DNA from: Parapristionchus giblindavisi
Taxonomy: Eukaryota; Nematoda; Chromadorea; Rhabditida; Diplogasteridae
Reading direction: 5' to 3'
Assembly (NCBI GenBank): GCA_943737045.1
Contig: CALSFV010000346.1
Location: 238,801-302,800 of the forward strand
DNA: 64,000 nucleotides
Shown here: piece by piece, positions 11,309 to 25,500 of the stretch
How positions within the stretch are numbered: the first letter of the stretch is position 1
Layout of the letters: each line of letters begins with the position of its first letter
Program-made: the position numbers and the translations under genes
The notes under the pieces: generated by a model
What the model was told of the DNA's origin: nothing
Database searches by the model: none
The model's input: only the letters and a program-made list of their open reading frames with translations

Positions 11309-14300
11309 CTGAATAAGGTAAACCTCAGTTCGCTTCGAACAGTAATCTTTTAGCGCGGCCATATTGACCGAAGTACGAAAGTAACTTTCACTCTGATATG
11401 ATGAAAACAGCTCATGAGATGCAAAAATTACAACGATGCCTATCGTGTGATATACCATTTGAAAGAGCAAAAAATTCTGATTAACATAAGTATTTTTTCC
11501 CATGCTGAAAGTCGCCAAACTGGCCGAACTAGAAAATTATCTTTCATTACTTTGTGCATTTTGGCTCAAAACAATTCATGGCAAGATAGATTTTCAGCAA
11601 CAACCATGTTGTCATATACCATTTGAAAGAGCAAAAAATTCTAAATAAGGTAAACCTCAGTTTGCTTCGAACAGTAATCTTTTAGCGCTGCCATATTGAC
11701 CGAAGTACGAAAGTAACTTTCACTCTGATATGATGAAAACAGCTCATGAGATGCAAAAATTACAACGATGCCTATCGTGTGATATACCATTTGAAAGAGC
11801 AAAAAATTCTGATTAACATAAGTATTTTTTCCATGCTGAAAGTCGCCAAACTGGCCGAACTAGAAAATTATCTTTCATTACTTTGTGCATTTTGGCTCAA
11901 AACAATTCATGGCAAGATAGATTTTCAGCAACAACCATGTTGTCATATACCATTTGAAAGAGCATAAAATTCTGAATAAGGTAAACCTCAGTTCGCTTCG
12001 AACAGTAATCTTTTAGCGCGGCCATATTGACCGAAGTACGAAAGTAACTTTCACTCTGATATGATGAAAACAGCTCATGAGATGCAAAAATTACAACGAT
12101 GCCTATCGTGTGATATACCATTTGAAAGAGCAAAAAATTCTGATTAACATAAGTATTTTTTTCCCATGCTGAAAGTCGCCAAACTGGCCGAACTAGAAAA
12201 TTATCTTTCATTACTTTGTGCATTTTGGCTCAAAACAATTCATGGCAAGATAGATTTTCAGCAACAACCATGTTGTCATATACCATTTGAAAGAGCAAAA
12301 AATTCTAAATAAGGTAAACCTCAGTTTGCTTCGAACAGTAATCTTTTAGCGCTGCCATATTGACCGAAGTACGAAAGTAACTTTCACTCTGATATGATAA
12401 AAACAGCTCATGAGATGCAAAAATTACAACGATGCCTATCGTGTGATATACCATTTGAAAGAGCAAAAAATTCTGATTAACATAAGTATTTTTCCCATGC
12501 TGAAAGTCGCCAAACTGGCCGAACTAGAAAATTATCTTTCATTACTTTGTGCATTTTGGCTCAAAACAATTCATGGCAAGATAGATTTTCAGCAACAACC
12601 ATGTTGTCATATACCATTTGAAAGAGCATAAAATTCTGAATAAGGTAAACCTCAGTTCGCTTCGAACAGTAATCTTTTAGCGCGGCCATATTGACCGAAG
12701 TACGAAAGTAACTTTCACTCTGATATGATGAAAACAGCTCATGAGATGCAAAAATTACAACGATGCCTATCGTGTGATATACCATTTGAAAGAGCAAAAA
12801 ATTCTAAATAAGGTAAAGCTCAGTTTGCTTCGAACAGTAATCTTTTAGCGCTGCCATATTGACCGAAGTACGAAAGTAACTTTCACTCTGATATGATGAA
12901 AACAGCTCATGAGATGCAAAAATTACAACGATGCCTATCGTGTGATATACCATTTGAAAGAGCAAAAAATTCTGATTAACATAAGTATTTTTTCCCATGC
13001 TGAAAGTCGCCAAACTGGCCGAACTAGAAAATTATCTTTCATTACTTTGTGCATTTTGGCTCAAAACAATTCATGGCAAGATAGATTTTCAGCAACAACC
13101 ATGTTGTCATATACCATTTGAAAGAGCATAAAATTCTGAATAAGGTAAACCTCAGTTCGCTTCGAACAGTAATCTTTTAGCGCGGCCATATTGACCGAAG
13201 TACGAAAGTAACTTTCACTCTGATATGATGAAAACAGCTCATGAGATGCAAAAATTACAACGATGCCTATCGTGTGATATACCATTTGAAAGAGCAAAAA
13301 ATTCTAAATAAGGTAAACCTCAGTTTGCTTCGAACAGTAATCTTTTAGCGCGGCCATATTGACCGAAGTACGAAAGTAACTTTCACTCTGATATGATGAA
13401 AACAGCTCATGAGATGCAAAAATTACAACGATGCCTATCGTGTGATATACCATTTGAAAGAGCAAAAAATTCTGATTAACATAAGTATTTTTTCCCATGC
13501 TGAAAGTCGCCAAACTGGCCGAACTAGAAAATTATCTTTCATTACTTTGTGCATTTTGGCTCAAAACAATTCATGGCAAGATAGATTTTCAGCAACAACC
13601 ATGTTGTCATATACCATTTGAAAGAGCATAAAATTCTGAATAAGGTAAACCTCAGTTCGCTTCGAACAGTAATCTTTTAGCGCGGCCATATTGACCGAAG
13701 TACGAAAGTAACTTTCACTCTGATATGATGAAAACAGCTCATGAGATGCAAAAATTTCAACGATGCCTATCGTGTGATATACCATTTGAAAGAGCAAAAA
13801 ATTCTAAATAAGGTAAACCTCAGTTTGCTTCGAACAGTAATCTTTTAGCGCGGCCATATTGACCGAAGTACGAAAGTAACTTTCACTCTGATATGATGAA
13901 AACAGCTCATGAGATGCAAAAATTACAACGATGCCTATCGTGTGATATACCATTTGAAAGAGCAAAAAATTCTAAATAAGGTAAACCTCAGTTCGCTTCG
14001 AACAGTAATCTTTTAGCGCGGCCATATTGACCGAAGTACGAAAGTAACTTTCACTCTGATATGATGAAAACAGCTCATGAGATGCAAAAAATACAACGAT
14101 GCCTATCGTGTGATATACCATTTGAAAGAGCAAAAAATTCTAAATAAGGTAAACCTCAGTTCGCTCAGAACAGTAATCTTTTAGCGCGGCCATATTGACC
14201 GAAGTACGAAAGTAACTTTCAATCTGATATGATGAAAACAGCTAATGATATACAAAAATTACAACGATGCCTATCGTGTGATATACCATTTGAAAGAGCA

Positions 14301-14640
14301 AAAAATTCTGATTAACATAAGTATTTTTTCCCATGCTGAAAGTCGCCAAACTGGCCGAACTAGAAAATTATCTTTCATTACTTTGTGCATTTTGGCTCAA
14401 AACAATTCATGGCAAGATAGATTTTCAGCAACAACCATGTTGTCATATACCATTTGAAAGAGCATAAAATTCTGAATAAGGTAAACCTCAGTTCGCTTCG
14501 AACAGTAATCTTTTAGCGCGGCCATATTGACCGAAGTACGAAAGTAACTTTCACTCTGATATGATGAAAACAGCTCATGAGATGCAAAAATTACAACGAT
14601 GCCTATCGTGTGATATACCATTTGAAAGAGCAAAAAATTC
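11300..14640. repeat. Satellite 1: 332- and 500-bp units with small private indels
   Basis: Here B recurs at 332 bp and then at 500 bp (B copies starting near 12965 and 13465). Several B monomers carry private one-base changes in the T6CCC tract (near 11830, 12155 and 12492), and a one-base change GATATGATAAAAACAG occurs near 12397. There are also A monomers with GCAAAAAATACAACG in place of GCAAAAATTACAACG near 14087. The first B preceded by the TAATGATATAC subtype of A is at about 14301. Confidence 0.8.
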
Positions 14641-17600
14641 TAAATAAGGTAAACCTCAGTTCGCTCAGAACAGTAATCTTTTAGCGCGGCCATATTGACC
14701 GAAGTACGAAAGTAACTTTCACTCTGATATGATGAAAACAGCTCATGAGATGCAAAAATTACAACGATGCCTATCGTGTGATATACCATTTGAAAGAGCA
14801 AAAAATTCTAAATAAGGTAAACCTCAGTTTGCTTCGAACAGTAATCTTTTAGCGCTGCCATATTGACCGAAGTACGAAAGTAACTTTCACTCTGATATGA
14901 TGAAAACAGCTCATGAGATGCAAAAATTACAACGATGCCTATCGTGTGATATACCATTTGAAAGAGCAAAAAATTCTGATTAACATAAGTATTTTTTCCC
15001 ATGCTGAAAGTCGCCAAACTGGCCGAACTAGAAAATTATCTTTCATTACTTTGTGCATTTTGGCTCAAAACAATTCATGGCAAGATAGATTTTCAGCAAC
15101 AACCATGTTGTCATATACCATTTGAAAGAGCATAAAATTCTGAATAAGGTAAATCTCAGTTCGCTTCGAACAGTAATCTTTTAGCGCGGCCATATTGACC
15201 GAAGTACGAAAGTAACTTTCACTCTGATATGATGAAAACAGCTCATGAGATGCAAAAATTACAACGATGCCTATCGTGTGATATACCATTTGAAAGAGCA
15301 AAAAATTCTAAATAAGGTAAACCTCAGCTCGCTTCGAACAGTAATCTTTTAGCGCGGCCATATTGACCGAAGTACGAAAGTAACTTTCACTCTGATATGA
15401 TGAAAACAGCTCATGAGATGCAAAAATTACAACGATGCCTATCGTGTGATATACCATTTGAAAGAGCAAAAAATTCTAAATAAGGTAAACCTCAGTTTGC
15501 TTCGAACAGTAATCTTTTAGCGCGGCCATATTGACCGAAGTACGAAAGTAACTTTCACTCTGATATGATGAAAACAGCTCATGAGATGCAAAAATTACAA
15601 CGATGCCTATCGTGTGATATACCATTTGAAAGAGCAAAAAATTCTAAATAAGGTAAACCTCAGTTCGCTCAGAACAGTAATCTTTTAGCGCGGCCATATT
15701 GACCGAAGTACGAAAGTAACTTTCACTCTGATATGATGAAAACAGCTCATGAGATGCAAAAATTACAACGATGCCTATCGTGTGATATACCATTTGAAAG
15801 AGCAAAAAATTCTAAATAAGGTAAACCTCAGTTCGCTTCGAACAGTAATCTTTTAGCGCGGCCATATTGACCGAAGTACGAAAGTAACTTTCACTCTGAT
15901 ATGATGAAAACAGCTCATGAGATGCAAAAAATACAACGATGCCTATCGTGTGATATACCATTTGAAAGAGCAAAAAATTCTAAATAAGGTAAACCTCAGT
16001 TCGCTCAGAACAGTAATCTTTTAGCGCGGCCATATTGACCGAAGTACGAAAATAACTTTCACTCTGATATGATGAAAACAGCTAATGATATACAAAAATT
16101 ACAACGATGCCTATCGTGTGATATACCATTTGAAAGAGCAAAAAATTCTGATTAACATAAATATTTTTTCCCATGCTGAAAGTCGCCAAACTGGCCGAAC
16201 TAGAAAATTATCTTTCATTACTTTGTGCATTTTGGCTCAAAACAATTCATGGCAAGATAGATTTTCAGCAACAACCATGTTGTCATATACCATTTGAAAG
16301 AGCATAAAATTCTGAATAAGGTAAACCTCAGTTCGCTTCGAACAGTAATCTTTTAGCGCGGCCATATTGACCGAAGTACGAAAGTAACTTTCACTCTGAT
16401 ATGATGAAAACAGCTCATGAGATGCAAAAATTACAACGATGCCTATCGTGTGATATACCATTTGAAAGAGCAAAAAATTCTAAATAAGGTAAACCTCAGT
16501 TCGCTTCGAACAGTAATCTTTTAGCGCGGCCATATTGACCGAAGTACGAAAGTAACTTTCACTCTGATATGATGAAAACAGCTCATGAGATGCAAAAAAT
16601 ACAACGATGCCTATCGTGTGATATACCATTTGAAAGAGCAAAAAATTCTAAATAAGGTAAACCTCAGTTCGCTCAGAACAGTAATCTTTTAGCGCGGCCA
16701 TATTGACCGAAGTACGAAAATAACTTTCACTCTGATATGATGAAAACAGCTAATGATATACAAAAATTACAACGATGCCTATCGTGTGATATACCATTTG
16801 AAAGAGCAAAAAATTCTGATTAACATAAATATTTTTTCCCATGCTGAAAGTCGCCAAACTGGCCGAACTAGAAAATCATCTTTCATTACTTTGTGCATTT
16901 TGGCTCAAAACAATTCATGGCAAGATAGATTTTCAGCAACAACCATGTTGTCATATACCATTTGAAAGAGCATAAAATTCTGAATAAGGTAAACCTCAGT
17001 TCGCTTCGAACAGTAATCTTTTAGCGCGGCCATATTGACCGAAGTACGAAAGTAACTTTCACTCTGATATGATGAAAACAGCTCATGAGATGCAAAAATT
17101 ACAACGATGCCTATCGTGTGATATACCATTTGAAAGAGCAAAAAATTCTAAATAAGGTAAACCTCAGTTCGCTTCGAACAGTAATCTTTTAGCGCGGCCA
17201 TATTGACCGAAGTACGAAAGTAACTTTCACTCTGATATGATGAAAACAGCTCATGAGATGCAAAAAATACAACGATGCCTATCGTGTGATATACCATTTG
17301 AAAGAGCAAAAAATTCTAAATAAGGTAAACCTCAGTTCGCTCAGAACAGTAATCTTTTAGCGCGGCCATATTGACCGAAGTACGAAAATAACTTTCACTC
17401 TGATATGATGAAAACAGCTAATGATATACAAAAATTACAACGATGCCTATCGTGTGATATACCATTTGAAAGAGCAAAAAATTCTGATTAACATAAGTTT
17501 TTTTTCCCATGCTGAAAGTCGCCAAACTGGCCGAACTAGAAAATTATCTTTCATTACTTTGTGCATTTTGGCTCAAAACAATTCATGGCAAGATAGATTT

Positions 17601-20600
17601 TCAGCAACAACCATGTTGTCATATACCATTTGAAAGAGCATAAAATTCTGAATAAGGTAAACCTCAGTTCGCTTCGAACAGTAATCTTTTAGCGCGGCCA
17701 TATTGACCGAAGTACGAAAGTAACTTTCACTCTGATATGATGAAAACAGCTCATGAGATGCAAAAATTACAACGATTCCTATCGTGTGATATACCATTTG
17801 AAAGAGCAAAAAATTCTAAATAAGGTAAACCTCAGTTCGCTCAGAACAGTAATCTTTTAGCGCGGCCATATTGACCGAAGTACGAAAGTAACTTTCACTC
17901 TGATATGATGAAAACAGCTCATGAGATGCAAAAATTACAACGATGCCTATCGTGTGATATACCATTTGAAAAAGCAAAAAATTCTGATTAACATAAGTAT
18001 TTTTTCCCATGCTGAAAGTCGCCAAACTGGCCGAACTAGAAAATTATCTTTCATTACTTTGTGCATTTTGGCTCAAAACAATTCATGGCAAGATAGATTT
18101 TCAGCAACAACCATGTTGTCATATATCATTTGAAAGAGCATAAAATTCTGAATAAGGTAAACCTCAGTTCGCTTCGAACAGTAATCTTTTAGCGCGGCCA
18201 TATTGACCGAAGTACGAAAGTAACTTTCACTCTGATATGATGAAAACAGCTCATGAGATGCAAAAAATACAACGATGCCTATCGTGTGATATACCATTTG
18301 AAAGAGCAAAAAATTCTAAATAAGGTAAACCTCAGTTTGCTTCGAACAGTAATCTTTTAGCGCGGCCATATTGACCGAAGTACGAAAGTAACTTTCACTC
18401 TGATATGATGAAAACAGCTCATGAGATGCAAAAATTACAACGATGCCTATCGTGTGATATACCATTTGAAAGAGCAAAAAAATCTAAATAAGGTAAACCT
18501 CAGTTCGCTCAGAACAGTAATCTTTTAGCGCGGCCATATTGACCGAAGTACGAAAGTAACTTTCACTCTGATATGATGAAAACAGCTCATGAGATGCAAA
18601 AATTACAACGATGCCTATCGTGTGATATACCATTTGAAAGAGCAAAAAATTCTAAATAAGGTAAACCTCAGTTTGCTTCGAACAGTAATCTTTTAGCGCT
18701 GCCATATTGACCGAAGTACGAAAGTAACTTTCACTCTGATATGATGAAAACAGCTCATGAGATGCAAAAATTACAACGATGCCTATCGTGTGATATACCA
18801 TTTGAAAGAGCAAAAAATTCTGATTAACATAAGTATTTTTTCCCATGCTGAAAGTCGCCAAACTGGCCGAACTAGAAAATTATCTTTCATTACTTTGTGC
18901 ATTTTGGCTCAAAACAATTCATGGCAAGATAGATTTTCAGCAACAACCATGTTGTCATATACCATTTGAAAGAGCATAAAATTCTGAATAAGGTAAATCT
19001 CAGTTCGCTTCGAACAGTAATCTTTTAGCGCGGCCATATTGACCGAAGTACGAAAGTAACTTTCACTCTGATATGATGAAAACAGCTCATGAGATGCAAA
19101 AATTACAACGATGCCTATCGTGTGATATACCATTTGAAAGAGCAAAAAATTCTAAATAAGGTAAACCTCAGCTCGCTTCGAACAGTAATCTTTTAGCGCG
19201 GCCATATTGACCGAAGTACGAAAGTAACTTTCACTCTGATATGATGAAAACAGCTCATGAGATGCAAAAATTACAACGATGCCTATCGTGTGATATACCA
19301 TTTGAAAGAGCAAAAAATTCTAAATAAGGTAAACCTCAGTTTGCTTCGAACAGTAATCTTTTAGCGCGGCCATATTGACCGAAGTACGAAAGTAACTTTC
19401 ACTCTGATATGATGAAAACAGCTCATGAGATGCAAAAATTACAACGATGCCTATCGTGTGATATACCATTTGAAAGAGCAAAAAATTCTAAATAAGGTAA
19501 ACCTCAGTTCGCTCAGAACAGTAATCTTTTAGCGCGGCCATATTGACCGAAGTACGAAAGTAACTTTCACTCTGATATGATGAAAACAGCTCATGAGATG
19601 CAAAAATTACAACGATGCCTATCGTGTGATATACCATTTGAAAGAGCAAAAAATTCTAAATAAGGTAAACCTCAGTTCGCTTCGAACAGTAATCTTTTAG
19701 CGCGGCCATATTGACCGAAGTACGAAAGTAACTTTCACTCTGATATGATGAAAACAGCTCATGAGATGCAAAAAATACAACGATGCCTATCGTGTGATAT
19801 ACCATTTGAAAGAGCAAAAAATTCTAAATAAGGTAAACCTCAGTTCGCTCAGAACAGTAATCTTTTAGCGCGGCCATATTGACCGAAGTACGAAAATAAC
19901 TTTCACTCTGATATGATGAAAACAGCTAATGATATACAAAAATTACAACGATGCCTATCGTGTGATATACCATTTGAAAGAGCAAAAAATTCTGATTAAC
20001 ATAAATATTTTTTCCCATGCTGAAAGTCGCCAAACTGGCCGAACTAGAAAATTATCTTTCATTACTTTGTGCATTTTGGCTCAAAACAATTCATGGCAAG
20101 ATAGATTTTCAGCAACAACCATGTTGTCATATACCATTTGAAAGAGCATAAAATTCTGAATAAGGTAAACCTCAGTTCGCTTCGAACAGTAATCTTTTAG
20201 CGCGGCCATATTGACCGAAGTACGAAAGTAACTTTCACTCTGATATGATGAAAACAGCTCATGAGATGCAAAAATTACAACGATGCCTATCGTGTGATAT
20301 ACCATTTGAAAGAGCAAAAAATTCTAAATAAGGTAAACCTCAGTTCGCTTCGAACAGTAATCTTTTAGCGCGGCCATATTGACCGAAGTACGAAAGTAAC
20401 TTTCACTCTGATATGATGAAAACAGCTCATGAGATGCAAAAAATACAACGATGCCTATCGTGTGATATACCATTTGAAAGAGCAAAAAATTCTAAATAAG
20501 GTAAACCTCAGTTCGCTCAGAACAGTAATCTTTTAGCGCGGCCATATTGACCGAAGTACGAAAATAACTTTCACTCTGATATGATGAAAACAGCTAATGA

Positions 20601-22500
20601 TATACAAAAATTACAACGATGCCTATCGTGTGATATACCATTTGAAAGAGCAAAAAATTCTGATTAACATAAATATTTTTTCCCATGCTGAAAGTCGCCA
20701 AACTGGCCGAACTAGAAAATTATCTTTCATTACTTTGTGCATTTTGGCTCAAAACAATTCATGGCAAGATAGATTTTCAGCAACAACCATGTTGTCATAT
20801 ACCATTTGAAAGAGCATAAAATTCTGAATAAGGTAAACCTCAGTTCGCTTCGAACAGTAATCTTTTAGCGCGGCCATATTGACCGAAGTACGAAAGTAAC
20901 TTTCACTCTGATATGATGAAAACAGCTCATGAGATGCAAAAATTACAACGATGCCTATCGTGTGATATACCATTTGAAAGAGCAAAAAATTCTAAATAAG
21001 GTAAACCTCAGTTCGCTTCGAACAGTAATCTTTTAGCGCGGCCATATTGACCGAAGTACGAAAGTAACTTTCACTCTGATATGATGAAAACAGCTCATGA
21101 GATGCAAAAAATACAACGATGCCTATCGTGTGATATACCATTTGAAAGAGCAAAAAATTCTAAATAAGGTAAACCTCAGTTCGCTCAGAACAGTAATCTT
21201 TTAGCGCGGCCATATTGACCGAAGTACGAAAATAACTTTCACTCTGATATGATGAAAACAGCTAATGATATACAAAAATTACAACGATGCCTATCGTGTG
21301 ATATACCATTTGAAAGAGCAAAAAATTCTGATTAACATAAGTTTTTTTTCCCATGCTGAAAGTCGCCAAACTGGCCGAACTAGAAAATTATCTTTCATTA
21401 CTTTGTGCATTTTGGCTCAAAACAATTCATGGCAAGATAGATTTTCAGCAACAACCATGTTGTCATATACCATTTGAAAGAGCATAAAATTCTGAATAAG
21501 GTAAACCTCAGTTCGCTTCGAACAGTAATCTTTTAGCGCGGCCATATTGACCGAAGTACGAAAGTAACTTTCACTCTGATATGATGAAAACAGCTCATGA
21601 GATGCAAAAATTACAACGATTCCTATCGTGTGATATACCATTTGAAAGAGCAAAAAATTCTAAATAAGGTAAACCTCAGTTCGCTCAGAACAGTAATCTT
21701 TTAGCGCGGCCATATTGACCGAAGTACGAAAGTAACTTTCACTCTGATATGATGAAAACAGCTCATGAGATGCAAAAATTACAACGATGCCTATCGTGTG
21801 ATATACCATTTGAAAAAGCAAAAAATTCTGATTAACATAAGTATTTTTTCCCATGCTGAAAGTCGCCAAACTGGCCGAACTAGAAAATTATCTTTCATTA
21901 CTTTGTGCATTTTGGCTCAAAACAATTCATGGCAAGATAGATTTTCAGCAACAACCATGTTGTCATATATCATTTGAAAGAGCATAAAATTCTGAATAAG
22001 GTAAACCTCAGTTCGCTTCGAACAGTAATCTTTTAGCGCGGCCATATTGACCGAAGTACGAAAGTAACTTTCACTCTGATATGATGAAAACAGCTCATGA
22101 GATGCAAAAAATACAACGATGCCTATCGTGTGATATACCATTTGAAAGAGCAAAAAATTCTAAATAAGGTAAACCTCAGTTTGCTTCGAACAGTAATCTT
22201 TTAGCGCGGCCATATTGACCGAAGTACGAAAGTAACTTTCACTCTGATATGATGAAAACAGCTCATGAGATGCAAAAATTACAACGATGCCTATCGTGTG
22301 ATATACCATTTGAAAGAGCAAAAAAATCTAAATAAGGTAAACCTCAGTTCGCTCAGAACAGTAATCTTTTAGCGCGGCCATATTGACCGAAGTACGAAAG
22401 TAACTTTCACTCTGATATGATGAAAACAGCTCATGAGATGCAAAAATTACAACGATGCCTATCGTGTGATATACCATTTGAAAGAGCAAAAAATTCTAAA
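14640..22500. repeat. Satellite 1: 3844-bp tandem duplication (23 monomers)
   Basis: About 14640-18483 is repeated as 18484-22500 at a constant offset of 3844 bp, equal to 18 A plus 5 B monomers. Private variants recur at this offset: a run of seven A before TCTAAATAAGG (18483 and 22327 for TCTA), AAGTTTTTTTTCCC (near 17497 and 21341), AAAATAACTTTC, GATTCCTATCG, and GGTAAATCTCAG. I saw very few differences. One is C at 16877 against T at 20721. The copies diverge just after 22496. Confidence 0.9.
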
Positions 22501-25500
22501 TAAGGTAAACCTCAGTTCGCTTCGAACAGTAATCTTTTAGCGCGGCCATATTGACCGAAGTACGAAAGTAACTTTCACTCTGATATGATGAAAACAGCTC
22601 ATGAGATGCAAAAAATACAACGATGCCTATCGTGTGATATACCATTTGAAAGAGCAAAAAATTCCAGAATTTTTTACTTATAAGTATTTTTTCCCATGCT
22701 GAAAGTCGCCAAACTGGCCGAACTAGAAAATTATCTTTCATTACTTTGTGCATTTTGGCTCAAAACAATTCATGGCAAGATAGATTTTCAGCAACAACCA
22801 TGTTGTCATATATCATTTGAAAGAGCATAAAATTCTGAATAAGGTAAACCTCAGTTCGCTTCGAACAGTAATCTTTTAGCGCGGCCATATTGACCGAAGT
22901 ACGAAAGTAACTTTCACTCTGATATGATGAAAACAGCTCATGAGATGCAAAAATTACAACGATGCCTATCGTGTGATATACCATTTGAAAGAGCAAAAAA
23001 TTCTAAATAAGGTAAACCTCAGTTTGCTTCGAACAGTAATCTTTTAGCGCTGCCATATTGACCGAAGTACGAAAGTAACTTTCACTCTGATATGATGAAA
23101 ACAGCTCATGAGATACAAAAATTACAACGATGCCTATCGTGTGATATACCATTTGAAAGAGCAAAAAATTCTGATTAACATAAGTATTTTTTCCCATGCT
23201 GAAAGTCGCCAAACTGGCCGAACTAGAAAATTATCTTTCATTACTTTGTGCATTTTGGCTCAAAACAATTCATGGCAAGATAGATTTTCAGCAACAACCA
23301 TGTTGTCATATACCATTTGAAAGAGCATAAAATTCTGAATAAGGTAAACCTCAGTTCGCTTCGAACAGTAATCTTTTAGCGCGGCCATATTGACCGAAGT
23401 ACGAAAGTAACTTTCACTCTGATATGATGAAAACGGCTCATGAGATGCAAAAATACAACGATGCCTATCGTGTGATATACCATTTGAAAGAGCATAAAAT
23501 TCTGAATAAGGTAAACCTCAGTTCGCTTCGAACAGTAATCTTTTAGCGCGGCCATATTGACCGAAGTACGAAAGTAACTTTCACTCTGATATGATGAAAA
23601 CAACTCATGAGATACAAAAATTACAACGATGCCTATCGTGTGATATACCATTTGAAAGAGCAAAAAATTCTAAATAAGGTAAACCTCAGTTCGCTTCGAA
23701 CAGTAATCTTTTAGCGCGGCCATATTGACCGAAGTACGAAAGTAACTTTCACTCTGATATGATGAAAACAGCTCATGAGATGCAAAAAATACAACGATGC
23801 CTATCGTGTGATATACCATTTGAAAGAGCAAAAAATTCCAGAATTTTTTACTTATAAGTATTTTTTCCCATGCTGAAAGTCGCCAAACTGGCCGAACTAG
23901 AAAATTATCTTTCATTACTTTGTGCATTTTGGCTCAAAACAATTCATGGCAAGATAGATTTTCAGCAACAACCATGTTGTCATATATCATTTGAAAGAGC
24001 ATAAAATTCTGAATAAGGTAAACCTCAGTTCGCTTCGAACAGTAATCTTTTAGCGCGGCCATATTGACCGAAGTACGAAAGTAACTTTCACTCTGATATG
24101 ATGAAAACAGCTCATGAGATGCAAAAATTACAACGATGCCTATCGTGTGATATACCATTTGAAAGAGCAAAAAATTCTAAATAAGGTAAACCTCAGTTTG
24201 CTTCGAACAGTAATCTTTTAGCGCTGCCATATTGACCGAAGTACGAAAGTAACTTTCACTCTGATATGATGAAAACAGCTCATGAGATACAAAAATTACA
24301 ACGATGCCTATCGTGTGATATACCATTTGAAAGAGCAAAAAATTCTGATTAACATAAGTATTTTTTCCCATGCTGAAAGTCGCCAAACTGGCCGAACTAG
24401 AAAATTATCTTTCATTACTTTGTGCATTTTGGCTCAAAACAATTCATGGCAAGATAGATTTTCAGCAACAACCATGTTGTCATATACCATTTGAAAGAGC
24501 ATAAAATTCTGAATAAGGTAAACCTCAGTTCGCTTCGAACAGTAATCTTTTAGCGCGGCCATATTGACCGAAGTACGAAAGTAACTTTCACTCTGATATG
24601 ATGAAAACGGCTCATGAGATGCAAAAATACAACGATGCCTATCGTGTGATATACCATTTGAAAGAGCATAAAATTCTGAATAAGGTAAACCTCAGTTCGC
24701 TTCGAACAGTAATCTTTTAGCGCGGCCATATTGACCGAAGTACGAAAGTAACTTTCACTCTGATATGATGAAAACAACTCATGAGATACAAAAATTACAA
24801 CGATGCCTATCGTGTGATATACCATTTGAAAGAGCAAAAAATTCTAAATAAGGTAAACCTCAGTTCGCTTCGAACAGTAATCTTTTAGCGCGGCCATATT
24901 GACCGAAGTACGAAAGTAACTTTCACTCTGATATGATGAAAACAGCTCATGAGATGCAAAAAATACAACGATGCCTATCGTGTGATATACCATTTGAAAG
25001 AGCAAAAAATTCCAGAATTTTTTACTTATAAGTATTTTTTCCCATGCTGAAAGTCGCCAAACTGGCCGAACTAGAAAATTATCTTTCATTACTTTGTGCA
25101 TTTTGGCTCAAAACAATTCATGGCAAGATAGATTTTCAGCAACAACCATGTTGTCATATATCATTTGAAAGAGCATAAAATTCTGAATAAGGTAAACCTC
25201 AGTTCGCTTCGAACAGTAATCTTTTAGCGCGGCCATATTGACCGAAGTACGAAAGTAACTTTCACTCTGATATGATGAAAACAGCTCATGAGATGCAAAA
25301 ATTACAACGATGCCTATCGTGTGATATACCATTTGAAAGAGCAAAAAATTCTAAATAAGGTAAACCTCAGTTTGCTTCGAACAGTAATCTTTTAGCGCTG
25401 CCATATTGACCGAAGTACGAAAGTAACTTTCACTCTGATATGATGAAAACAGCTCATGAGATACAAAAATTACAACGATGCCTATCGTGTGATATACCAT

